Positions 1 through 6,110 are shown, counted from the first letter of the stretch. The stretch is DNA of 6,110 nucleotides from Novosphingobium sp. (GCA_028697875.1 JAQVEQ010000165.1:1-6110), one strand, 5' to 3'. Made by a program: numbers and translations. Notes: generated from the sequence alone by a model not told the origin.

Positions 1-221
1 ATCGCGACGCGCTGATTGCCGAGTTGCAGCAGGCGGTGGTCGAACTCGCCAATGCGCAGGAAGCGGCATCCTCCGGTGAACCGGTCGCGCTGGTCGAACT
101 GGCGGCCAGGCTGGAGGCGCTCGACGCGCGCATGAACGATCAGGAAAGCGCCATCCGGCATACTCTGACCATGCTGATCGAATGGATCGAAAGTGACGGG
201 CTGAAGCCCATCGCCGCCTGA
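1..221 (+). CDS. C-terminal end of upstream gene, probably XrtA-associated ATPase (5' partial)
   Basis: The reading frame is already open at base 3 and ends at TGA 219-221, giving 72 C-terminal residues; the start lies outside the window. A TTG at 24 could be read as a start, but the frame is open before it and no Shine-Dalgarno precedes it, so this is a gene tail. The visible part is rich in Ala, Leu and Glu and looks like one or two amphipathic helices, with a possible coiled coil around LVELAARLEALDARM followed by a Leu/Ile/Trp-rich stretch (TLTMLIEWIES). No catalytic motif is visible. The identity is inferred from position: in XrtA exopolysaccharide loci the gene just before the DUF3473 deacetylase is commonly the AAA-type secretion ATPase related to ExeA/GspA, whose C-terminal part lies beyond the P-loop domain. 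A polysaccharide chain-length or tyrosine kinase protein cannot be excluded from this fragment. Confidence 0.6.
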   Translation, partial: RDALIAELQQAVVELANAQEAASSGEPVALVELAARLEALDARMNDQESAIRHTLTMLIEWIESDGLKPIAA

Positions 222-226
222 GGAGG
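221..226 (+). promoter_or_regulatory. Strong Shine-Dalgarno for the deacetylase
   Basis: AGGAGG lies 5 bases before GTG 232 and shares its first A with the upstream TGA stop. It is a near-perfect anti-16S match. It supports the GTG start in a gene with no ATG before residue 96, and lets a terminating ribosome restart at once. Confidence 0.8.
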
Positions 227-231
227 GCGCT

Positions 232-1107
232 GTGGACGGCAAGAGTCCTGTCAACGGCCTGTCGGTGGATGTGGAAGACTGGTTCCAGGTCGGCGCATTC
301 GAGGATGTGATCGGACGCGACGACTGGGATGGCCTGGCCGACCGCGTCGAACGCAATGTCGAGGAGATTCTCGGCCTGTTCGACGAAGCGCAGGTCAAGG
401 CGACCTTCTTCACTCTCGGCTGGGTGGCCAAGCGTCATCCGGTGCTGACCCGCCGGATCGCGGAGGCTGGACACGAGCTAGCCAGCCATGGCTGGGACCA
501 TGCCCGCGTCCACGCCATGGACCAGGTGCAATTCGGCGCAGATATTGCCCGGGCGCGCAAGGCGATCGAGGATGCCGCTAGCGTCGCCGTTACCGGTTAT
601 CGCGCCCCCAGCTTCTCGATCGACCAGCGCACTCCCTGGGCCTATGTCGAGCTGGCTGAGCAGGGATATACCTACAGTTCCAGCGTCGCACCGGTGACGC
701 ACGACCACTACGGCTGGCGCGAGGCGCCCCGTTTCGCTTTCCGGCCGTTGCCGTGGTCCGACCTGCTGGAAATCCCGGTGACGACGGCGGAACTGGGCGG
801 CAAGCGGCTGGCTGCGGGCGGTGGAGGCTTCTTCCGTGTGCTGCCTTACGGTTTTTCCCGCTGGGCGATCCGTCAGGTCAACCGGTGCGAGGGGCGCCCG
901 GCAGTGTTCTATTTCCATCCGTGGGAAATCGACCCCGGCCAGCCCAGGGTCGAAGGCGCCCGGCTGAAATCGCGCCTGCGCCACTACACCAATCTCGATC
1001 GCATGGCGCCCAAGCTGCGTCAGCTGGTCCACGATTTCGCCTGGGGGCGGATGGACCTGTTGGCCCATCGCGAGGCCATGCGCCTCAAGCAGCAGGAAGC
1101 GGCATGA
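232..1107 (+). CDS. XrtA-system polysaccharide deacetylase (NodB fold, DUF3473)
   Basis: This 291-residue protein is a carbohydrate esterase 4/NodB-type deacetylase of the kind found in PEP-CTERM/XrtA loci. It is expected to remove N- or O-acetyl groups from the exopolysaccharide or its lipid-linked precursor. Visible motifs are SVDVEDWF at 11-18 (Asp13 and Asp16 in the place of the NodB motif 1 acids), TFFTLGWVA at 58-66, the metal-binding SHGWDH at 85-90 (His86, His90), TGYRAPSFS at 121-129, a Gly-rich GGGGFFR at 196-202 and FYFHPWEIDPGQPR at 227-239 (His229, typical of DUF3473). The length fits the family. No signal peptide or membrane segment is seen, so it probably acts in the cytoplasm. 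The GTG start follows an AGGAGG at 5 bases; a later start at GTG 265 or 271 would damage motif 1. The stop overlaps the next start (ATGA). The true substrate is unknown. Confidence 0.93.
   Translation: MDGKSPVNGLSVDVEDWFQVGAFEDVIGRDDWDGLADRVERNVEEILGLFDEAQVKATFFTLGWVAKRHPVLTRRIAEAGHELASHGWDHARVHAMDQVQFGADIARARKAIEDAASVAVTGYRAPSFSIDQRTPWAYVELAEQGYTYSSSVAPVTHDHYGWREAPRFAFRPLPWSDLLEIPVTTAELGGKRLAAGGGGFFRVLPYGFSRWAIRQVNRCEGRPAVFYFHPWEIDPGQPRVEGARLKSRLRHYTNLDRMAPKLRQLVHDFAWGRMDLLAHREAMRLKQQEAA
1094..1099 (+). promoter_or_regulatory. Shine-Dalgarno for the FemAB-like gene
   Basis: AGGAAG lies 4 bases before ATG 1104, inside the last codons of the deacetylase. It decides the start, because the FemAB reading frame stays open far upstream to about base 753 within the deacetylase gene. 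Confidence 0.6.
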
Positions 1108-2165
1108 ACGCGCCGTTCACCCATGCTGCGGAGACGGTGCGGCTGGCCGATCTTGGCGATCCTGCGGAATGCGCGCGGGTCGAGAGCTTCGTGGCGGAAC
1201 ATCCCGGGGCTACGGTGTTCCACCGGCCGGCCTGGCTGCTGGCGGTGGAGGAAGGTACCGGCCAGCAGGCCGTGGGCCTGGTTGCCGAACGGGGCAGCAG
1301 GCTGGTGGGCTGGTTGCCCCTGACCGAACTGCATTCGCCGATATTCGGGCGGGCGCTGGTTTCCAGCGGCTTTGCCGTCGGCGGCGGGACCTTGGCGCAG
1401 AGCGATGCGGTGGGCCTGAAACTGGCCGCCGCGGCCGAGGAGCTGGCGCTGCGCCATTCCTGCGCCACAGTCGAATTGCGGGGCGGGGCGCTGCCGTGGA
1501 ACTGGCATATCCGGCGCGACAGCCATTGCGGCTTCGTGATGGAACTGGCGGCGGACGACGAAGCGCAATTGCTGGCAATTCCGCGCAAGCAACGGGCCGA
1601 AGTGCGCAAGGGGCTGAACAACGATCTTTCCGTCCATACCGGGACCGGAGCGGGAGACCGGGCGGCCCATTATGCGGTCTATGCCGAAAGCGTGCGCAAT
1701 CTCGGCACGCCGGTTTTCCCGCGTGCCCTGTTCGACGCCGTGCTTGATCGGCTGGATGCGGACATCCTGACTGTCCGCCATGGAGACGAGCCGGTGGCGA
1801 GCGTGCTGTCGCTTTACCATCGCGGGGCAGTGCTGCCCTACTGGGGCGGCGGGACATGGGCAGCACGAGGACTGCGCGCCAATGACCGGATGTATTTCGA
1901 ATTGATGCGCCATGCCCGCGCGCGCGGCTGCACGCATTTCGATTTTGGGCGTTCCAAGACCGGCAGCGGGGCCTGGCATTTCAAGCGCAATTGGGGCTTC
2001 GAACCGGAACCGCTGGCCTATGCGAGCTGGACCGCGCCGGGCTGTGAGGCGCGCGATGCCGACCCGAACAGCCCGCGCCACGCCGCACGGATCGCTGCGT
2101 GGAAGCGTCTGCCCCTGTCGCTTGCCAACCGGATCGGCCCATTTATCGCCAAGGGGTTGGGGTGA
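1104..2165 (+). CDS. FemAB-like XrtA/PEP-CTERM-associated protein (GNAT fold)
   Basis: This 353-residue protein resembles the FemAB-related family tied to XrtA loci. FemA and FemB of Gram-positive bacteria transfer aminoacyl groups from tRNA to peptidoglycan precursors; in the XrtA system the substrate is not known, and modification of the exopolysaccharide or its precursor is the usual guess. Visible landmarks are a basic PRKQRAEVRKG at 160-170, SVRNLGTPVFPR at 196-207, a GNAT-like core with the hydrophobic strand VASVLSLYHRGAVLPYWGGG, and the conserved FDFGRSKTGSGAWHFKRNWG from 279. There is no signal peptide or membrane segment, so it is probably cytoplasmic. The ATG overlaps the deacetylase stop as ATGA with an AGGAAG at 4 bases. 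The same frame is open upstream, but those 117 codons are an out-of-frame reading of the deacetylase and show no family similarity. The 3' end overlaps the next gene by 4 bases (GTGA). Confidence 0.9.
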   Translation: MNAPFTHAAETVRLADLGDPAECARVESFVAEHPGATVFHRPAWLLAVEEGTGQQAVGLVAERGSRLVGWLPLTELHSPIFGRALVSSGFAVGGGTLAQSDAVGLKLAAAAEELALRHSCATVELRGGALPWNWHIRRDSHCGFVMELAADDEAQLLAIPRKQRAEVRKGLNNDLSVHTGTGAGDRAAHYAVYAESVRNLGTPVFPRALFDAVLDRLDADILTVRHGDEPVASVLSLYHRGAVLPYWGGGTWAARGLRANDRMYFELMRHARARGCTHFDFGRSKTGSGAWHFKRNWGFEPEPLAYASWTAPGCEARDADPNSPRHAARIAAWKRLPLSLANRIGPFIAKGLG

Positions 2166-3400
2166 GCGGAGAAGTGCTCTTCCTGGCGCATCGCCTGCCT
2201 TTCCCGCCCGACCGGGGGGACAAGATCCGTTCGCACCACATCTTGCGGCGGCTGGCGAAGATCGCGCCTGTCCATGTCGCGACGTTTGCCGACAGCGCTG
2301 CCGACCTGGCGCATGAACACGAATTGGCCGCGCTGGCCGCCAGCCATTGCCTCGTCCGGCGAACCAAGCCCTTGTGGCGGGCCGGGCTGGAGGCGCTGGC
2401 AGCGCGTGAGCCGGTCAGCCTGGCCGCTTTTCGCCACGCGCGCATTGCCGATTACGTTCGCCGCACGCTCGCCACTGGCCGGATCGGCACGATCTACGTC
2501 TTCTCGGGGCAGATGGGGCAATATGTGCCGGCCGGTTTCCGGGGGCGGGTGCTGATGGACCTCGTGGACGTCGATTCCGCCAAGTTCGAAGCATACGGGC
2601 GCGGCGGCCTGTCGCCGCGCCGCTGGATCGATGCGCGCGAGGGGCGGCTCCTGCGCGCGGAGGAGGAGCATCTGGCGCACCGGGCTGACCATACGCTTTT
2701 CGTCAGCGAGGCAGAGGCGGACCTGTTCCGTTCGCGCTTGTCCGATCCTGCGGGCACGGCCGTATCCGCCCTGCGCAACGGGATCGACGCGGACTATTTC
2801 GATCCGGCGAAGATCGGGCCGGTATCGCCCTTTTCGCAGGTGGAGGGGCCGCATCTCGTCTTCACTGGACAGATGGACTACGCCCCCAATGTGGCGGCCG
2901 CCCTGCGGCTGGTGACGCGTATCCTGCCGGAATTGCGCAAGACCCATCCGCAGGTCCAGTGCCACGTTGTCGGCCGCAATCCACCCGCCGCCTTGCTGGC
3001 GCACGATCGCAAGCACGGTTGCCGGATCTGGGGCGAAGTACCCGACGTACGGCCTTATCTCGTCGCTGCCGACATCGTCGTGGTCCCACTCGAAATTGCG
3101 CGGGGGGTGCAGAACAAGGTGCTGGAAGCCATGGCCATGGCCCGTCCGGTGCTGTTGACGCCGGGGGCGGCCACCGGGATCGAAGCGCGCGATGGCGTGC
3201 ATTTCGCGGTCGAAGAGGACGACGCGGCGTTGGTCGCCCGTGTCCGCGAACTGGTCGAGCGGCCGGACCTGGCTGCTGCGCTGGGCCGGGCGGCGCGGAA
3301 ACTGGTGGTCGAAACGCTTGGCTGGGATGCGGTGCTTGCGCCGCTCGAGGCCATGATCGGCGGTGTGCCGCCAAGGCAGGAACACCGTGATGCCGCCTGA
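2162..3400 (+). CDS. XrtA-associated glycosyltransferase (GT4-like, TIGR03087/stp1 type)
   Basis: This 412-residue protein is a GT-B fold glycosyltransferase expected to use a nucleotide sugar to extend the lipid-linked exopolysaccharide unit at the cytoplasmic face. The N-terminus VLFLAHRLPFPPDRGDKIR (5-23) is the hallmark of the PEP-CTERM-associated sugar transferase family. The C-terminal half shows LVFTGQMDYAPN at 232-243, GEVPDVRPYLVAADIVVVPL, and GVQNKVLEAMAMARPVLLTP from 315 with Glu322 as the likely nucleotide-sugar ligand. The first acid of the classical EX7E motif is replaced by Arg314. There is no membrane segment. The chosen start is GTG 2162, which overlaps the FemAB stop (GTGA) and has a purine-rich AAGGGG at 2151-2156; the next in-frame start would cut the conserved N-terminus. 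An ATG at 2099 would add 21 unrelated residues from inside the upstream gene. Donor and acceptor sugars cannot be told. Confidence 0.92.
   Translation: MSGEVLFLAHRLPFPPDRGDKIRSHHILRRLAKIAPVHVATFADSAADLAHEHELAALAASHCLVRRTKPLWRAGLEALAAREPVSLAAFRHARIADYVRRTLATGRIGTIYVFSGQMGQYVPAGFRGRVLMDLVDVDSAKFEAYGRGGLSPRRWIDAREGRLLRAEEEHLAHRADHTLFVSEAEADLFRSRLSDPAGTAVSALRNGIDADYFDPAKIGPVSPFSQVEGPHLVFTGQMDYAPNVAAALRLVTRILPELRKTHPQVQCHVVGRNPPAALLAHDRKHGCRIWGEVPDVRPYLVAADIVVVPLEIARGVQNKVLEAMAMARPVLLTPGAATGIEARDGVHFAVEEDDAALVARVRELVERPDLAAALGRAARKLVVETLGWDAVLAPLEAMIGGVPPRQEHRDAA
3377..3382 (+). promoter_or_regulatory. Shine-Dalgarno deciding the xrtA start
   Basis: CAGGAA lies 7 bases before ATG 3390 and only 4 bases before an adjacent in-frame GTG at 3387. 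Spacing favours ATG 3390. The GTG at 3363 has no comparable upstream motif. Confidence 0.55.
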
Positions 3401-4964
3401 TGCGATTTCCTTCCGCTGGCCCGCGCAGGGGCCGCTTGCCCGTGTCGCCCAGGCATGGCGAGGCCCGCTGCTGCGCCTGTCGGTCGCCTGGCTGGCCCTG
3501 ATCGTCCTGTTCCGGCGCGACTGGGCGGACATGGCGTGGCAGTGGTGGGACAGTTCGACGTACAATCACGTCCTGCTTGTTCCGGTAATCCTTGTCTGGC
3601 TGGTTGCGCTCAGGCGCGGGGAACTGGCGAAACTGGCTCCGCGCGTCTGGTGGTGGGGCCTGGTGCCGTTTGCCGGGGCGCTGTTCCTCTGGCTGCTGGG
3701 CACCTTTTCCGGCCTCAATCTTGCCCGCCAGCTCGGTGCGGTGGTGATGCTGCAAGGCGCGTTTCTCGCCCTGATGGGGCCGCGGGTCGCCTTGGGCCTG
3801 CTGTTTCCGCTAGCCTATATGCTTTTCCTCGTGCCTGCCGGGGACGAACTGGTCCCGGCGTTGCAGACGATCACAGCCAAGATCACTATCGCCCTGACCC
3901 ATTGGAGCGGGATTCCGGCCAATATCGACGGCGTGTTCATCGATACGCCCGCCGGCCTGTTCGAAGTGGCGGAGGCCTGTTCGGGCGTCAAATTCCTGAT
4001 CGCCATGATCGCGCTGGGTGCGCTGGTGTCCCACATCTGCTTCAGGAACTGGGGCCGGCGGATCGCCTTCATGGCGGTGTGCGTGGTGCTGCCGGTCCTG
4101 GCCAATGGCGTGCGGGCGTGGGGAACGATCTATATCGCCCAGTTTCGCGGCGCCGAATTCGCCGCGGGGTTCGATCATATCTTCTATGGCTGGATATTCT
4201 TTGCGCTGGTGATGGCGGCCGTGTTGGGATTGGCTTGGCGCTTCTTCGACAGGGCGATCGACGATCCCTTCATCGATGCGGAAAAGATCGGACATATCGC
4301 CCTGCCGCGCTGGCTGGCGGGCAAGGATGCCTCAGTCCTTGGAGTGAGCGGCGCCATCGCCGGGCTTGTCGTGCTGACCTTGCTGTGGGGCGGAATGGCG
4401 ATGCGTCTCACCGCCTCCATGCCGAAACAGATATTCCTGCCCGACGTGCCGGGCTGGGAGCGGGTGGACTATGCGCCGAAGGCCTGGTGGGAGCCGCATG
4501 CCCATGGCGCATCGCACCGCCTGCTGGGTAGCTACCGCGATAGCGATGGGCATGAAGTGGACGTGTTCCTCGCGCTCTATCCCGAGCAGAGCGAAGGGCA
4601 CGAGGCCGGAGGCACCGGGCAGGGGGCGCTGATGCCGGACAGCCCATGGTCGTGGATCGGCGACGGGCCGACGACGCAAGGCGCCAAGAGCGACAGGTTG
4701 CTTGCGCAGGGCCAGGTCACGGGGCCTGTCGAGCGGCTGGCATTGACCTGGTACCGCACCGGCGGCCTGCTGACCGGCAGCAACGCCCGGCTCAAGCTCG
4801 CCACTATGCGCAACCGCCTGCTGCTGCGCGATGAGGCGACCATGCTGCTGATCGTCTCGGCCGAAGAGCGGCGGGATCATGGGGCGCAGGAAAGTATCGC
4901 CGCCTTCCTTTCTTCCGCCGGTCCGGTCGGGGAATGGATGGACCGCACCGCCGATCTCCCGTAA
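3390..4964 (+). CDS. xrtA: Exosortase A fused to a C-terminal EpsI domain
   Basis: This 524-residue integral membrane protein is the PEP-CTERM sorting enzyme, a cysteine transpeptidase-like protease that cleaves C-terminal tails of exported proteins at the cytoplasmic membrane. About nine hydrophobic segments can be picked out (near 27-41, 58-75, 87-105, 112-130, 132-149, 199-217, 223-240, 262-283 and 315-337). The catalytic triad is intact: Cys197 in EACSGVKF, Arg242 in LANGVRAWG and His263 in GFDHIFYGW. After the last segment, residues from about 340 to 524 form an EpsI-like (DUF3485) domain, probably periplasmic, with PGWERV near 354, a YPEQSEGHE stretch near 397 and LTWYRTGG (Trp454, Tyr455, Arg456). 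The fusion explains the length, as exosortases without EpsI are about 200 residues shorter. ATG 3390 is chosen for its ribosome-site spacing; GTG 3387 is nearly as likely. The gene overlaps the glycosyltransferase by 11 bases. Confidence 0.94.
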   Translation: MPPDAISFRWPAQGPLARVAQAWRGPLLRLSVAWLALIVLFRRDWADMAWQWWDSSTYNHVLLVPVILVWLVALRRGELAKLAPRVWWWGLVPFAGALFLWLLGTFSGLNLARQLGAVVMLQGAFLALMGPRVALGLLFPLAYMLFLVPAGDELVPALQTITAKITIALTHWSGIPANIDGVFIDTPAGLFEVAEACSGVKFLIAMIALGALVSHICFRNWGRRIAFMAVCVVLPVLANGVRAWGTIYIAQFRGAEFAAGFDHIFYGWIFFALVMAAVLGLAWRFFDRAIDDPFIDAEKIGHIALPRWLAGKDASVLGVSGAIAGLVVLTLLWGGMAMRLTASMPKQIFLPDVPGWERVDYAPKAWWEPHAHGASHRLLGSYRDSDGHEVDVFLALYPEQSEGHEAGGTGQGALMPDSPWSWIGDGPTTQGAKSDRLLAQGQVTGPVERLALTWYRTGGLLTGSNARLKLATMRNRLLLRDEATMLLIVSAEERRDHGAQESIAAFLSSAGPVGEWMDRTADLP

Positions 4965-4973
4965 CCGAAGCCC

Positions 4974-6110
4974 ATGTGCGGGATTGCCGGTATCTTTCAT
5001 TGCGGTACGCCCAAGCCGGTCGAAGCCGTACGCATCGAACGGATGTGCGATGCCATGGTCCATCGCGGCCCGGACGGCGCGGGCGTGTGGACCGCGCCAG
5101 GGGTCGGGCTGGGCCACAGGCGGCTGTCGATCATCGACCTTGCCGGATCGCCTCAACCGATGGTTTCGGCGGATGGGCGCGCGGCGATCGTCTTCAATGG
5201 CGAAATCTACAATTTCCAGGAATTGCGGCGCGAACTGGCGCAGGGCGGGGCGGAATTCCGCACCGATGGCGATACCGAAGTCATCCTTGCCGCCTGGCAG
5301 CGCTGGGGAACGGACTGTCTTGCGCGCCTTGACGGCATGTTCGCCTTCGCACTGTACGACCTGACCCGGCGCACGCTGTTCCTCGCCCGCGACCGCTTGG
5401 GGGTGAAGCCGCTGTTCACGGCGCAATTGAGCGATGGCAGCATCGCTTTCGCGTCGGAACTGAAAGGCCTGCTGGCGCATCCCTTGCTCCGGCGCGAGAT
5501 CGATCCGCTGGCGGTGGAAGATTACATCGCCTGGGGATACGTTCCCGACCACCGTTCCTTCCTCAAGGGCGTGGAGAAGCTCCCTGCCGGCCACTATCGG
5601 CTGCTGCACCACGATCGGGAGCCTGCCGCGCCGGTGCAATGGTGGGATGTTTCCTTTGCCGAACGGCGCAAGGGCAGCGAAGCGGATCTTGCCGCCGAAT
5701 TGCTCCACCTCATGCGCCAGGCGGTGGCGTCGCGCATGGTGTCCGACGTACCGTTGGGGGCGTTTCTGTCGGGCGGGGTCGATTCCTCCAGCGTCGTTGC
5801 CCTGATGGCCGACGCGAGCGGAGAGCCGGTGCGGACATGCTCGATCGGCTTCGATGTCGCCGCACTCGACGAGACGTCCTATGCGGGACAGGTCGCAGAG
5901 CTGTTCGCCACCGCCCATCGCAGCCGGGTGGTCGGGGCGGAGGATTTTCACGAGATCGATCGGCTTGCGGCCATGTTCGACGAACCGTTCGCCGATGCCT
6001 CGGCCCTGCCGACCTGGCGGGTGTGCCAACTGGCCCGTGAAACGGTCACGGTCGCGCTCTCTGGCGACGGGGCCGACGAGGCGTTCGCCGGGTATCGCCG
6101 CCAGCGCTTC
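4974..6110 (+). CDS. XrtA-system amidotransferase, asparagine-synthase-like (3' partial)
   Basis: The frame is open from ATG 4974 to the window end, giving 379 residues of a protein whose family is usually about 600-650 long, so roughly the last 250 residues are missing. It is a class II glutamine amidotransferase of the AsnB type: glutamine is hydrolysed at the N-terminus and the ammonia passed to an ATP-activated carboxylate. The N-terminus MCGIAGIF sets the start, since Cys2 becomes the terminal nucleophile. Further glutaminase motifs are HRGPDG at 30-35, RLSIIDL at 50-56, NGEIYN at 75-80, DGDTEV near 98-103 and RDRLGVKPL near 139-147. The synthetase domain has the ATP PP-loop SGGVDSS at 266-272 and SGDGADE at 363-369. 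It lies 9 bases after xrtA with only a weak GAAG ribosome site. Context points to amidation of a sugar acid or other precursor of the exopolysaccharide rather than housekeeping asparagine synthesis; the substrate is inferred, not seen. Confidence 0.93.
   Translation, partial: MCGIAGIFHCGTPKPVEAVRIERMCDAMVHRGPDGAGVWTAPGVGLGHRRLSIIDLAGSPQPMVSADGRAAIVFNGEIYNFQELRRELAQGGAEFRTDGDTEVILAAWQRWGTDCLARLDGMFAFALYDLTRRTLFLARDRLGVKPLFTAQLSDGSIAFASELKGLLAHPLLRREIDPLAVEDYIAWGYVPDHRSFLKGVEKLPAGHYRLLHHDREPAAPVQWWDVSFAERRKGSEADLAAELLHLMRQAVASRMVSDVPLGAFLSGGVDSSSVVALMADASGEPVRTCSIGFDVAALDETSYAGQVAELFATAHRSRVVGAEDFHEIDRLAAMFDEPFADASALPTWRVCQLARETVTVALSGDGADEAFAGYRRQRF

Larger units (their letters stand above)
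1..6110 (+). other. Part of an XrtA/PEP-CTERM exopolysaccharide operon
   Basis: Six consecutive + strand genes are joined by junctions of +10, -4, -4, -11 and +9 bases. No gap is long enough for a promoter or a rho-independent terminator, so one transcript entering from upstream is the simplest reading. The gene set is the core modification and sorting part of the XrtA locus. Export (outer-membrane porin, chain-length protein, tyrosine kinase) and initiation genes are not in the window and are expected upstream or downstream. No tRNA, rRNA, repeat array, insertion sequence or CRISPR was seen. Confidence 0.85.

Noticed and set aside
753..1103. Possible 117-residue N-terminal extension of the FemAB-like protein
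   Set aside because: It would read through the deacetylase gene in another frame, gives Pro/Arg/Gly-rich sequence, and the ATG at 1104 has a good ribosome site and ATGA coupling.
1020..2081. 353-codon open frame on the - strand
   Set aside because: Antisense to the FemAB-like gene, with no domain signal and low-complexity composition.
2099..2161. Upstream ATG start for the glycosyltransferase
   Set aside because: The extra 21 residues precede the conserved family N-terminus and lie inside the FemAB-like gene; GTG 2162 fits both the family start and the GTGA overlap.
3128..3141. Short GCCATGGCCATGGC repeat/palindrome
   Set aside because: It encodes the conserved Ala-Met-Ala-Met stretch of the glycosyltransferase, so codon use explains it; no sign of an operator or terminator.
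2018..3565. 515-codon open frame on the - strand
   Set aside because: Antisense to the glycosyltransferase and its neighbours; Arg/Pro/Gln-rich composition typical of a GC-driven shadow frame, with no motif.
4965..4973. Possible promoter or terminator between xrtA and the amidotransferase
   Set aside because: Only 9 bases separate the genes; there is no stem-loop with a T-run and no room for promoter elements outside coding sequence.
4879..5364. Alternative + strand frames over the xrtA end and the amidotransferase start
   Set aside because: The frame from ATG 4974 carries every amidotransferase motif; the others have Arg/Ser-rich nonsense translations.
4332..6029. 565-codon open frame on the - strand
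   Set aside because: It lies wholly antisense to the EpsI part of xrtA and the amidotransferase, both with strong family motifs. Long antisense frames are common in high-GC genes. The translation is rich in Arg, Gly, His and Pro with no recognisable domain.

Overview
This window is a tightly packed, single-strand block of high-GC genes (third codon positions mostly G or C). Every gene reads on the + strand and nearly every base is coding. The gene families and their order (polysaccharide deacetylase, FemAB-like protein, glycosyltransferase, exosortase A fused to EpsI, asparagine-synthase-like amidotransferase) are those of the exosortase A (XrtA/PEP-CTERM) exopolysaccharide locus of Gram-negative Proteobacteria. 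Protein style and gene order suggest an alphaproteobacterium, most likely a sphingomonad (Novosphingobium, Erythrobacter or Sphingomonas type). That placement is inferred from memory of such loci and was not tested by a search.

Layout: bases 1-221 hold the C-terminal end of an upstream gene, probably the XrtA-associated ATPase. Bases 232-1107 encode a DUF3473-type polysaccharide deacetylase. Bases 1104-2165 encode a FemAB/GNAT-type protein. Bases 2162-3400 encode a GT4-like glycosyltransferase of the XrtA-associated family. Bases 3390-4964 encode exosortase A with a C-terminal EpsI domain. Bases 4974-6110 hold the first 379 residues of a class II glutamine amidotransferase/asparagine-synthase-like protein that runs off the window. 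Junctions are 10 bp, -4 bp, -4 bp, -11 bp and 9 bp, so there is no room for internal promoters or terminators. The set is almost certainly one operon whose promoter lies upstream of base 1.

How the genes work together: the glycosyltransferase should add a sugar to a lipid-linked repeat unit in the cytoplasm. The deacetylase, the FemAB-like protein and the amidotransferase are candidates for decorating the sugars (N-deacetylation, acyl or aminoacyl transfer, amidation). The membrane-embedded exosortase cleaves PEP-CTERM tails of exported proteins and is thought to pass them to the polymer or another surface partner. No PEP-CTERM substrate protein, polymerase, flippase or export porin is seen here; they would lie in the flanks or elsewhere.

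The system is a known one, so nothing here is a wholly new machine. The points worth a second look are the unknown chemistry of the FemAB and amidotransferase pair, the loss of the first acid of the GT4 EX7E motif, and the exosortase-EpsI fusion.
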